Assembly: GCA_046462475.1 (NCBI GenBank)
Contig: JBKGVB010000029.1
Coordinates: 1 to 8,379, forward strand
Source of the DNA: JASLCR01 sp046462475
Lineage (GTDB): Bacteria > Patescibacteriota > Saccharimonadia > Saccharimonadales > Saccharimonadaceae
Length of the DNA stretch: 8,379 nt
Direction: 5' to 3'
The notes under the pieces were generated by a model that ran no database searches, was not told where the DNA came from, and saw nothing but the letters and a program-made list of their open reading frames with translations. A program made the position numbers and the translations under genes. This document shows, piece by piece, positions 1-5,206 of this stretch (position 1 is its first letter; every line of letters starts with the position of its first letter).

Positions 1-686
1 TTACCGAATCATTCCCTCTCTTTGGCTATGACTTACGTGACTACGAAGCACTATTCGAAGAAAAGATTGAGCTATTTTCAAAGTTATTAAAAGAAGAACC
101 TGTCTCATGGCAAGGTAAATTCACTCAGCCGCTCGACCATGTCGAAGTCTTCCCAAAGACAGAATCCGGCAAGCTAGAGACTATGGTTGGTGTCGGTGGA
201 TCGCCAAATTCGGTCGTGCGTGCAGCGGCCTACGATTTCCCTCTCATGCTGGCAATTATCGGCGGCTCCCCTGCTCGCTTTGCGCCATATGTTGAATTAT
301 ACAAACGCGCAGCTGCGGAATTTGGACACACCGCACATCCCGTCGGCATGCACTCCCCTGGCTTCATTGCAGACACCGACGAAGAAGCGATAGAAGCAGC
401 TTTCCCGTTATTCAAGGAACAGATGGACCGCGTCGGCAAGACACGTGGTTGGACGCCAATGACCAAGGAGCACTTCATGAATGAAGTCAAAGGCGGATCA
501 CTCTATGTCGGTTCACCGGAAACGGTCGCCAAGAAAATCGCCAAGGCTTTGAAATCCGTTGGTGCGACAAGATTTGACATGGTTTATGGCTTTGGTCCCG
601 TGCCTGCAGACGTACGCCTGCACATCGTCAAGCTTTATGGCGAACAAGTCATTCCTCGTGTACATGAGTTGCTCGCGGAGAAATAA
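1..686 (+). CDS. LLM-class flavin-dependent oxidoreductase, 3' part (5' end outside window)
   Basis: Member of the luciferase-like monooxygenase superfamily: TIM-barrel enzymes that bind FMN (or F420) and oxidise or reduce small organic substrates in the cytoplasm. The reading frame is open from base 3 to the TAA at 684-686, giving 227 visible residues. The visible start (FPLFGYDLRDYEALFEEK, then a PVSWQGKF-like segment) matches the middle of the Atu2307/SP_0267-type LLM proteins, and is followed by the barrel segments VGVGGSPNSVVRAA and LAIIGGSP and the C-terminal SPETVAKKIAK and RFDMVYGFGPVP segments. Family members run to about 340 residues, so roughly the first third is missing. An in-frame ATG at 183 is internal, because homology-like sequence continues upstream of it. 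The next gene starts 1 nt after the stop and its ribosome binding site lies inside this gene, so the two are almost certainly one operon. Substrate and true cofactor cannot be told. Confidence 0.88.
   Translation, partial: TESFPLFGYDLRDYEALFEEKIELFSKLLKEEPVSWQGKFTQPLDHVEVFPKTESGKLETMVGVGGSPNSVVRAAAYDFPLMLAIIGGSPARFAPYVELYKRAAAEFGHTAHPVGMHSPGFIADTDEEAIEAAFPLFKEQMDRVGKTRGWTPMTKEHFMNEVKGGSLYVGSPETVAKKIAKALKSVGATRFDMVYGFGPVPADVRLHIVKLYGEQVIPRVHELLAEK
677..680 (+). promoter_or_regulatory. Shine-Dalgarno GGAG deciding the start of the F420/NADP-like gene
   Basis: GGAG with a 7-nt spacer (AAATAAC) to ATG 688. It sits in the last codons of the LLM gene, whose stop overlaps the spacer. This favours start 688 over in-frame upstream codons and implies coupled translation. 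Confidence 0.75.
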
Positions 687-687
687 C

Positions 688-1323
688 ATGGCAGAGATCA
701 AGACTATCGGCATAATTGGTGCAGGCAAACTTGGCGTCGTCCTATCTCAGCTTGCGCTGAAAGCAGGCTATGATGTATACATCTCTGGCTCTGGAGATCC
801 AAGCAAAATCGCGCTCAGCGTTCAGGTGCTTGCTCCAAGAGCAGTCGCAACAACAAGCGAAGACGTTGCCAGGCATGCTGACATCATCATCCTCGCTTTC
901 CCCCTCAGTAAATACCGTCAGATACCTCATGATACACTGGCTGGCAAGTTGGTTATCGATGCGACGAATCACTGGTGGGAAGTCGATGGTCCACGCGACG
1001 ATTTTCTCAAACCCCATGAATCATCAAGTGAAGCCGTACAAGAATTCCTTGCTGACGCACGTATTGTAAAAGCGTTCAACCATATGGGCTACCACGACCT
1101 CTACGACGAAACGAAGCCCACTGGCACAAGTGGACGTAAAGCAATCGCCATTGCAGGCAATAATAAAGATGATGCTGAAGCCGTCTCCCATATCGTTGAC
1201 CAACTTGGGTTTGATCCCGTGTACATAGGTGAGCTTGCGGCGGGCCGCAAGCTTGAGCCAGGCGGTAACGTCTTTGGCGCCAATGTTGACGCCAAGACGC
1301 TTACCAACTTATTACGCGGCTAA
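688..1323 (+). CDS. NADPH-dependent F420 reductase-like NAD(P)-binding oxidoreductase
   Basis: A 211-residue Rossmann protein of the F420-dependent NADP oxidoreductase family (PF03807), which in archaea and actinobacteria moves hydride between NADP and F420; many bacterial relatives have no proven link to F420. The N-terminal dinucleotide fold is clear: GIIGAGKLG at about residues 8-16, then a second strand VYISGSGDP. Later come DIIILAFPLSKY, VIDATNHWW, VKAFNHMGY and IAIAGNNKDDAE, in the order expected for the family, and the length is typical. The frame is open further upstream, but ATG 688 is chosen because GGAG (677-680) lies 7 nt before it and the fold begins there. It follows the LLM gene by 1 nt, so this protein may supply or recycle reduced cofactor for it (inference). 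It ends 7 nt from a convergent gene. A perfect 10-bp inverted repeat lies inside its 3' part (1232-1253). Confidence 0.85.
   Translation: MAEIKTIGIIGAGKLGVVLSQLALKAGYDVYISGSGDPSKIALSVQVLAPRAVATTSEDVARHADIIILAFPLSKYRQIPHDTLAGKLVIDATNHWWEVDGPRDDFLKPHESSSEAVQEFLADARIVKAFNHMGYHDLYDETKPTGTSGRKAIAIAGNNKDDAEAVSHIVDQLGFDPVYIGELAAGRKLEPGGNVFGANVDAKTLTNLLRG
1232..1253. repeat. Perfect 10-bp inverted repeat inside the F420/NADP-like gene
   Basis: AGCTTGCGGC (1232-1241) and GCCGCAAGCT (1244-1253) are exact reverse complements around a 2-nt centre. As RNA it would form a GC-rich stem of about 8 bp with a 6-nt loop. It encodes the Leu-Ala-Ala-Gly-Arg-Lys-Leu stretch about 70 nt before the stop. No T-run follows, so it is not a typical intrinsic terminator. 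It may be a by-product of codon choice. Confidence 0.7.
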
Positions 1324-1330
1324 CTGCGAT

Positions 1331-1726
1331 TTATACTTCGTCTTGTGGACGAGCAATAGTCAGTAGCTTTGCGATGCCCCATCCGATGAGTGTATATACC
1401 AGCACAGCTAACACGCTGCTTATCTCAAATACCGACTGACCGTACGTTGGCTGGCCAAAGATACCAATAAACGGCGAGACTAGCGGCGCACTGACCGAAT
1501 AGATAAAGTCAGTAAACCCTGCCTCGCGGTTCGCTCCGAGCAGCAGTAGGATAAAACGCAGCGCAATAATCGCGTCCACAACACCTACGATAAACCACAC
1601 GATACGTTGTGCTACCACAACACCCGATGTAGGAGCATTGCGTGCGACTGTCCGTCTCTGTACGGTTGCGCCTCCGTCTTTAGTAGTAGTTTCTCGAACT
1701 TCGGTTTCTTGCATGTCTTCTTGCAT
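1331..1726 (-). CDS. YggT-family integral membrane protein
   Basis: A 131-residue inner-membrane protein. The N-terminal ~35 residues are polar and charged (several Thr, Arg and Glu), followed by a long hydrophobic helix at about 40-64 with the sequence VDAIIALRFILLLLGA, then the YggT-like amphipathic segment SVSAPLVSPFIGIFG (about 77-91), and a second membrane helix at about 98-124. The pairing of an R-F-x-L-x-L-L-G-A helix with a later PLVSPF segment is the usual mark of the YggT/Ycf19 family (PF02325), of uncertain function, often linked to cell division or envelope osmotic tolerance. Most relatives have four helices in two repeats; this one has a single repeat, as do many short members. 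ATG 1724-1726 has GGGAGG 4 nt upstream and a consensus-like -10 further up, so it forms its own transcription unit. It converges on the F420/NADP-like gene with only 7 bp between the stops. Confidence 0.82.
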   Translation of the reverse strand: MQEDMQETEVRETTTKDGGATVQRRTVARNAPTSGVVVAQRIVWFIVGVVDAIIALRFILLLLGANREAGFTDFIYSVSAPLVSPFIGIFGQPTYGQSVFEISSVLAVLVYTLIGWGIAKLLTIARPQDEV

Positions 1727-1730
1727 CGTA

Positions 1731-1736
1731 CCTCCC
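1731..1736 (-). promoter_or_regulatory. Shine-Dalgarno GGGAGG of the YggT-family gene
   Basis: CCTCCC on the plus strand reads GGGAGG on the minus strand, 4 nt before ATG 1724-1726. A second in-frame ATG four codons later would be 16 nt away, so the first ATG is favoured. Confidence 0.7.
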
Positions 1737-1755
1737 GATTAACCAATGTATCCTC

Positions 1756-1764
1756 ATTATAACA
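1756..1764 (-). promoter_or_regulatory. Extended -10 promoter (TGTTATAAT) for the YggT-family gene
   Basis: On the minus strand TATAAT (1761 down to 1756) is preceded by TGT, giving a full extended -10. No good -35 is visible at 16-18 bp. The predicted transcript would start near 1749 and carry a short leader with the GGGAGG site, in contrast to the leaderless arrangement seen elsewhere in the window. Confidence 0.6.
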
Positions 1765-1793
1765 CTGCCGACCCTGCTATTTACCAGCTTATA

Positions 1794-2252
1794 TTAATTA
1801 AAGTTCTCACGAGCGATGGCAAGAATCCTCTTTACCATCCCAAGAATACGGCCATAAAGGGTAAATGCTAACAGTAATAAGCTCAGTGTTCCGATTGATC
1901 CATTGCTCGCAAAGAGCTCGACGATCCTTGTGCGAAAGACCTCGAAAAGAATGAACAGCACCAAAATAATTGCACCATAAACATCGATACGTCCGACTAC
2001 CTTTTCCTGATCCTTATCCCAGTCAATCTTCATCATACGCGACGTCACTATACCGACCGCCAGCCCTATAGCAATACAGAGTGCCATCTGCCACCATACG
2101 ACATGAGTCGTAAATAAATGATAGATCGTAACAAGAATGAGAACGCTATACACTACCGCAAGAATCTGAAGATTCCGCCGCAAGCGCTGATGCGAAGCTT
2201 TCTTAATGAGCTCTCGTCTCTGCTGACGCTTTTTTCCAAATGACATATCCAT
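1794..2252 (-). CDS. Four-helix membrane protein of unknown function
   Basis: I do not recognise this 152-residue protein with confidence. It begins with a strongly basic stretch (residues 7-26, many Lys and Arg, plus Gln), followed by hydrophobic helices at about 27-47, 52-70, 90-106 and 119-138. A charged loop (MKIDWDKDQEKVVGR, about 74-88) lies between helices 2 and 3, and by the positive-inside rule it and both termini are probably cytoplasmic. The layout recalls CcdC/DUF1453-type small membrane proteins, but I see no decisive motif. Two starts compete. ATG 2250-2252 lies 6 nt after a TATAGT box and would be leaderless. ATG 2244-2246 has AGGG (2254-2257) at a proper 7-nt distance and would give 150 residues. 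Its stop lies 67 bp before the YggT-family gene, which has its own promoter, so co-transcription is possible but not required. Confidence 0.72.
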   Translation of the reverse strand: MDMSFGKKRQQRRELIKKASHQRLRRNLQILAVVYSVLILVTIYHLFTTHVVWWQMALCIAIGLAVGIVTSRMMKIDWDKDQEKVVGRIDVYGAIILVLFILFEVFRTRIVELFASNGSIGTLSLLLLAFTLYGRILGMVKRILAIARENFN

Positions 2253-2258
2253 GCCCTA

Positions 2259-2264
2259 ACTATA
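2259..2264 (-). promoter_or_regulatory. Candidate -10 (TATAGT) close to the start of the four-helix membrane protein
   Basis: TATAGT on the minus strand ends 6 nt before ATG 2250-2252, which would place the transcription start at or next to the start codon. A competing extended -10, TGCTATAAC (2324 down to 2316), would give a leader of about 57 nt that includes the AGGG site. The sequence alone does not decide between them. Confidence 0.4.
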
Positions 2265-2346
2265 CACCGTCACGCGTAACGATAGTGAGCAGCCTAACCA
2301 GATACTCAGAAAGATGTTATAGCATAATAAATGACGGCCACTACCC

Positions 2347-2673
2347 GTGACGTCATCCCTTCATCTCCGAGAGAAAGGATGTGATGCCGAGGTGAATCTC
2401 CGCTCATCGGCAAGCAGCTACACTGTTCGGCATAATGGGGGCTGGAAAGTTGAACATTTCCGCATCGGCACTCTATCATTCAATCGTGCCAAGAAAGGGT
2501 TCGTGCATCCCCGCACGAACATCTGCCGACAGTTTCGAAACCGGATCGAGAAGGATTTTGGTACCGACCCTGGCTTCATCTATTTTGAAGATCTACGGTT
2601 TACTAAGGTTCGCGACATTCCGGCAGGCGCCAAGCTCCCACCCAAGATGAAACCTTACTCCGCCCGGAGATGA
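2347..2673 (+). CDS. Small basic hypothetical protein
   Basis: Not recognised. The frame is open from the TGA at 2332-2334 to the TGA at 2671-2673. Two GTG starts are possible: 2347 (108 residues, no Shine-Dalgarno seen) and 2392 (93 residues, AAGGA about 12 nt upstream). The product is rich in Arg and Lys with aromatic residues spread along it (segments GGWKVEHF, FNRAKKGF, FRNRIEKDF, GFIYFEDLRF) and has no membrane helix. That looks like a small folded protein, perhaps nucleic-acid binding, but no family motif is visible. In favour of a real gene: its stop runs directly into a GC-rich hairpin terminator on the correct side, and nothing else is encoded convincingly in this stretch. Against: no ATG start, a weak promoter (CATAAT at 2323-2328) and no strong ribosome binding site. 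A decayed gene is the main alternative. Confidence 0.5.
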   Translation: MTSSLHLREKGCDAEVNLRSSASSYTVRHNGGWKVEHFRIGTLSFNRAKKGFVHPRTNICRQFRNRIEKDFGTDPGFIYFEDLRFTKVRDIPAGAKLPPKMKPYSARR

Positions 2674-2711
2674 AAGCAGCCCGCGCTGAAATATGCGCGG
2701 GCCTTTCAAAT
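2672..2711. terminator. Bidirectional intrinsic terminator between convergent genes
   Basis: GCCCGCGC (2679-2686) pairs perfectly with GCGCGGGC (2695-2702) around an 8-nt loop. The flanking GAAAG (2672-2676) and CTTTC (2703-2707) extend the stem by 5 bp past a 2-nt bulge. The hairpin begins 1 nt before the end of the upstream ORF's stop codon and ends 7 nt before the stop of the convergent gene. The T-run is weak on either strand (TCTTTATT on the plus side), but stem strength and position fit a shared terminator. Confidence 0.75.
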
Positions 2712-2713
2712 CT

Positions 2714-3043
2714 TTATTCTACTCGTCGCTGCTGGTCAACCTGCCCTGTCGACCGCACCACTGGCGCAGCTGGTGGCTTGCTTGGCGTCTTTTCGGCCAC
2801 TTGATTTTGTAGAAGCACTTTTATTTCTTGAATATTTCTCGCCATTTCCACCATTGCCTTTTCAGACTTCCATCGGTGAGCGACATTAACAATCAGATAT
2901 ACTACAAGAGCTACAGTGAGCACAATAGAGACGATCGTTCCAACCATCACAGCAGTGCCAATCAAACCCGTATCTATACCGAGATTGAGATTTGCCCCAT
3001 TTGTCGGATCTGTCGTACCGAGACCCTGCGTAAGATCTTGCAT
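2714..3043 (-). CDS. Small single-pass membrane protein with helical cytoplasmic tail
   Basis: Unrecognised 109-residue protein. The N-terminal 25 residues are polar (Thr, Asn, Gly, Asp) with no basic signal-peptide region. One long hydrophobic segment follows at about 26-54, then a basic boundary (HRWKSEK) and a likely amphipathic helix at about 60-82 (MVEMARNIQEIKVLLQNQV) with heptad-like spacing of Met, Ile, Val and Leu that could form a coiled coil. The last ~25 residues are rich in Pro, Gln and Arg and probably disordered. By the positive-inside rule the N-terminus is outside and the tail is cytoplasmic. The shape suggests a membrane anchor or oligomerising scaffold, not an enzyme, but no function can be assigned. 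The only good start is ATG 3041-3043. It lacks a Shine-Dalgarno at a usual distance (AGGTGA is 15 nt away), and TATACT ends 8 nt upstream, so the mRNA may be leaderless. Divergent from the phosphoesterase gene. Confidence 0.68.
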   Translation of the reverse strand: MQDLTQGLGTTDPTNGANLNLGIDTGLIGTAVMVGTIVSIVLTVALVVYLIVNVAHRWKSEKAMVEMARNIQEIKVLLQNQVAEKTPSKPPAAPVVRSTGQVDQQRRVE

Positions 3044-3051
3044 ATGTTTTT

Positions 3052-3057
3052 AGTATA
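3052..3057 (-). promoter_or_regulatory. Candidate -10 (TATACT) for the single-pass membrane protein
   Basis: AGTATA on the plus strand reads TATACT on the minus strand, ending 8 nt before the ATG. A TTCGCA about 18 bp upstream (3076-3081) is a 4/6 match to the -35 consensus. It lies back-to-back with the phosphoesterase promoter in a 60-bp intergenic gap. Confidence 0.5.
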
Positions 3058-3088
3058 ATCACCTACGTCTAAAAATGCGAATACTCCT

Positions 3089-3097
3089 TGCTATAAT
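3089..3097 (+). promoter_or_regulatory. Extended -10 promoter (TGCTATAAT), leaderless layout, for the phosphoesterase
   Basis: A perfect TATAAT (3092-3097) preceded by TGC, and by a further T, ends only 6 nt before ATG 3104. Transcription would start at or within a base or two of the start codon, leaving no room for a Shine-Dalgarno. No good -35 is seen at 16-18 bp; an extended -10 can work without one. Confidence 0.65.
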
Positions 3098-3103
3098 AAA
3101 TAT

Positions 3104-4039
3104 ATGAGGAGAGGGATAATCGCATTACTTATATGCTTGGCCCTGGCAGCCATAGTATCTATAGTGTACCTCCAGAAATATACCTCATCGCCTACCCCGC
3201 CCTCTCATACCTCTCCCAGTAAACAAACTAAGAAACATGGACCTTCCCAGGCTTTTGATCATATAGTGATCATTCTTGAAGAGAATAAGTCGCAGGCGGC
3301 GATTATTGGCAACCCATCTGCACCATACATCAATCAACTGGCTAATAAATATTCTGTCGCAACCAATTACAGCGCCATTACACATCCGAGCCTGCCAAAC
3401 TATATCGCCCTTACGAGCGGCACAACTGCCGGAATCGTAAATGATTGCAACCCGCCAAACTCCGGCTGCCAAGCAAACGTAGCGAATATAGCCGACCGCC
3501 TTGAGCAGGCTGGCAAAAGCTGGAAAGCATATGCCGAGAGCATGCCCGCGTCATGCTATGCCAATAATAGCGGCAGCTACGCCGTCAAGCACAATCCGTT
3601 CATGTACTATCCAAACATCAGGAACAATTCCGATCGGTGCAAATCTCACATAGTACCGTTTAGCCAGTTTTCTGCCGATCTGAATAGTCCGGCTGGTCTT
3701 CCCAACTACTCATTTATTACCCCAAATATGTGCAATGACATGCATGATTGCTCCGTACAAACAGGGGATGCATGGCTGGCACGGCTTGTTCCACAGATAC
3801 TTGCCTCTAAAACTTTCACAAAGCAACACTCCCTACTCGTTATCACTTGGGATGAGGGAAGTCGCACAGATAATACTATTCCGACTATTTTTGCCGGTCC
3901 GGCGGCGAAGCTTCATGGCTCGTCAAGTGCCAGCTACTCTCATTACTCCCTCCTTCGCACCGTCGAGGCTAACTGGAAGCTTCGGCCTTTGACTCAAGAA
4001 GATGCTCACACCTCGGCCATGAGTGATTTACTGCGATAA
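3104..4039 (+). CDS. Exported phosphoesterase (phospholipase C / acid phosphatase family)
   Basis: A 311-residue enzyme of the PF04185 phosphoesterase family, metal-dependent hydrolases of phosphate mono- or diesters within the alkaline-phosphatase fold. The N-terminus has two Arg, then a hydrophobic segment (about 4-23) and a Ser/Thr/Pro/Lys-rich linker (about 27-48), so it is exported and either cleaved or membrane-anchored; there is no convincing lipobox around Cys11. Family landmarks follow in order: IVIILEENKSQ (54-64), THPSLPNYIALTSG (93-106), HNPFMYY (163-169), LPNYSFITPNMCNDMHD (199-215), TGDAWL (220-225), LLVITWDEG (244-252), SYSHYSLLRTVEANW (277-291). Likely metal or active-site residues are Glu60, Asn61, His214, Asp215, Asp250, Glu251 and His280. 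The mature part has six Cys (115, 122, 151, 179, 210, 216), an even number that suits disulfides outside the cytoplasm. ATG 3104 is set by the adjacent -10. The substrate (phospholipid, nucleotide or simple phosphate ester) is not determined by these motifs. Confidence 0.87.
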   Translation: MRRGIIALLICLALAAIVSIVYLQKYTSSPTPPSHTSPSKQTKKHGPSQAFDHIVIILEENKSQAAIIGNPSAPYINQLANKYSVATNYSAITHPSLPNYIALTSGTTAGIVNDCNPPNSGCQANVANIADRLEQAGKSWKAYAESMPASCYANNSGSYAVKHNPFMYYPNIRNNSDRCKSHIVPFSQFSADLNSPAGLPNYSFITPNMCNDMHDCSVQTGDAWLARLVPQILASKTFTKQHSLLVITWDEGSRTDNTIPTIFAGPAAKLHGSSSASYSHYSLLRTVEANWKLRPLTQEDAHTSAMSDLLR

Positions 4040-4074
4040 TAAGCCGAGGCAAGCGCGGTGCTTTATTGCTCTTT

Positions 4075-4083
4075 TGCTATACT
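4075..4083 (+). promoter_or_regulatory. Extended -10 promoter (TGCTATACT) for the ferredoxin-reductase-like gene
   Basis: TATACT (4078-4083) is preceded by TGC and sits 21 nt before ATG 4105, so the predicted leader is about 15 nt and carries the AAAGGAG site. It is the same TTGC-TAnAnT box as in the leaderless genes but with a leader. No clear -35. Confidence 0.6.
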
Positions 4084-4092
4084 GATGATAGT

Positions 4093-4099
4093 AAAGGAG
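4093..4099 (+). promoter_or_regulatory. Shine-Dalgarno AAAGGAG fixing the start at 4105
   Basis: AAAGGAG followed by a 5-nt spacer (CGGCC) and ATG. A longer in-frame reading from TTG 4066 would run across the promoter and is not credible. Confidence 0.75.
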
Positions 4100-4104
4100 C
4101 GGCC

Positions 4105-4773
4105 ATGACAAAAGTAAAATTGATTCGAACACAAAACGAAGTGGGTAATATCCGCACATTTATCTTCGAGACAGGTGGCGCATTGTGGAAGGCCGGGCAA
4201 TACCAAACATGGGAATTACCGCAAATAGATGGCGACGAAAAGGCGAGACAACATTACTTCACAATTGCCGCCGCGCCAAGCGAAGGGGAGTTTCATATCT
4301 CTACACGCATATCAGATAGTACTTTCAAGCAGACACTTAATGGCCTGCAGCCCGGAGATGAAATCGAAGCACATGGCATCGAAGGTGATTTTACGTGGGA
4401 TGATGAACTGCCAACAGTGCTCGTAGCCGGCGGCATTGGAGTAACGCCATACCGCAGTATACTACTGGAACGCGCTGCAACAGGAAAATCTCTAGATGCA
4501 CATTTGCTTTACTTTGGCCGCGACGAGAACTTCGCATTCCGTAGTGAATTTGATGAACTAGCACAAGCTCATCCAGAGCTGAAAATCGACTATATTATCG
4601 GTGAGCCAATCACAGCCGAAACTATTTTGGCATATGCGCCAGAAGCAACGGAAAAAACAACCTACCTTTCTGGCCCCGAGCCTATGGTCGACGCTGTCGG
4701 CGAGGAGCTACAAAAACGAGGCGTGAGCCTAAAGCAAGACTGGTTCCCTGGCTATACCGACGCTACCTACTAA
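4105..4773 (+). CDS. Ferredoxin--NADP reductase-like FAD/NAD(P)-binding oxidoreductase
   Basis: A 222-residue single-chain flavoprotein of the ferredoxin-NADP(+) reductase superfamily, moving electrons between NAD(P)H and a protein or small acceptor through FAD. The N-terminal barrel holds the flavin motif HYFTIAAAPSE (50-60); the usual R-x-[YF]-[ST] begins here with His50 instead of Arg. The C-terminal nucleotide half has VAGGIGVTPYRS (107-118), LLYFGRDENFAFRSEF (134-149) and YLSGPEPMVDAVGEEL (187-202), and ends in the typical DWFPGY (212-217). No [2Fe-2S] cysteines or globin domain are present, so it is a bare reductase module whose acceptor must be another protein or a soluble compound. 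None of the neighbours is an obvious ferredoxin or cytochrome partner. Start 4105 is set by the Shine-Dalgarno and the gene has its own promoter. It ends 3 bp from the stop of the convergent DUF1801 gene. Confidence 0.88.
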   Translation: MTKVKLIRTQNEVGNIRTFIFETGGALWKAGQYQTWELPQIDGDEKARQHYFTIAAAPSEGEFHISTRISDSTFKQTLNGLQPGDEIEAHGIEGDFTWDDELPTVLVAGGIGVTPYRSILLERAATGKSLDAHLLYFGRDENFAFRSEFDELAQAHPELKIDYIIGEPITAETILAYAPEATEKTTYLSGPEPMVDAVGEELQKRGVSLKQDWFPGYTDATY

Positions 4774-4776
4774 TGG

Positions 4777-5142
4777 CTATACTTTTGCTTCGTTGCGCTT
4801 TGCCTGCGCCTTCACGAGGCGCGTCAGAAGTTCTACGGGAACTTCCTGGTCGTAGGCGATATTGAAATTTTTGCTGCCGGCTTTGTGGCCGAGTGCCTCA
4901 AGCTCTTCCCTTTCTTCATCCGAGAGTCCATCCCATATCTCGACACCCAAGTGCTTGGTATATAGCGTAATTCCAGTCATCCAACCATGATATTTGTAGT
5001 ACGGCTTGCCATAGCCCATCGTTTCCTCAGCACCTGGTACGGCCGCTTTCACCACTTTGCGGATCTGCTCAAGCACCGGGCGAGCCTCCACGGGTGCCTC
5101 CGCGACAAATTGATCGACGGTTTTTGCTGAACTGGCTTTCAT
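4777..5142 (-). CDS. DUF1801 / YdhG-like family protein
   Basis: A 121-residue soluble protein matching the DUF1801 domain pattern, the fold once grouped with the B. subtilis iron-chaperone-like protein YdhG. Visible features: an N-terminal helical part (TVDQFVAEAPVEARPVLEQI, about 8-27), the family core VPGAEETMGYGKPYYKYHG (35-53), a strand ITLYTKHLGVEIWDG (58-72), and the C-terminal KNFNIAYDQEVPVELLTRLV (91-110), where the family typically has a small-residue-rich strand followed by a helix. The molecular role is poorly known; an iron-chaperone function is only proposed for some members. ATG 5140-5142 has no Shine-Dalgarno, and an extended -10 ends 7 nt before it, so a leaderless mRNA is likely. 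It is divergent from the transcription unit that leads towards 5391 and convergent with the reductase gene. Confidence 0.82.
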   Translation of the reverse strand: MKASSAKTVDQFVAEAPVEARPVLEQIRKVVKAAVPGAEETMGYGKPYYKYHGWMTGITLYTKHLGVEIWDGLSDEEREELEALGHKAGSKNFNIAYDQEVPVELLTRLVKAQAKRNEAKV

Positions 5143-5149
5143 ATATATT

Positions 5150-5179
5150 ATTTTAGCAAATTGCCAGAAAGTTTGACAA
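5150..5179 (-). promoter_or_regulatory. Promoter (TTGTCA - 18 bp - TGC TAAAAT), leaderless layout, for the DUF1801 gene
   Basis: On the minus strand TTGTCA (5179 down to 5174) is a 5/6 match to the -35 consensus. It lies 18 bp before TAAAAT (5155 down to 5150), which is itself preceded by TGC. The -10 ends 7 nt before the ATG. The -35 overlaps that of the opposite promoter at 5173-5178. Confidence 0.65.
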
Positions 5180-5201
5180 AATGCTTATGCTAGAGTATCT
5201 T
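5173..5201 (+). promoter_or_regulatory. Promoter (TTGACA - 17 bp - TATCTT) reading towards the leader/small-RNA region
   Basis: A perfect -35 TTGACA (5173-5178) with a 17-bp spacer to TATCTT (5196-5201), a 4/6 match. An alternative TGCTAGAGT lies at 5188-5196 but is only 12 bp from this -35. The predicted start near 5207 precedes the terminator at 5316-5343 by about 110 nt. Confidence 0.5.
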
Positions 5202-5206
5202 GCAAT

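Noticed and set aside
559..687. Extension of the F420/NADP-like protein upstream into the LLM gene
   Set aside because: It overlaps the end of the LLM gene in another frame and adds nothing family-like; GGAG at 677-680 points to ATG 688.
2331..2384. 17-codon ORF starting just after the CATAAT box
   Set aside because: The ATG is only 2 nt after the box, it is very short and it ends within the start region of the larger ORF; no sign of coding constraint.
4040..4065. Possible terminator after the phosphoesterase
   Set aside because: Only a 4-bp stem (AAGC/GCTT) with imperfect flanking pairing can be drawn; too weak to call.
4066..4104. Longer start of the FNR-like protein at TTG 4066
   Set aside because: This stretch contains the extended -10 and the Shine-Dalgarno; family homology starts at ATG 4105.
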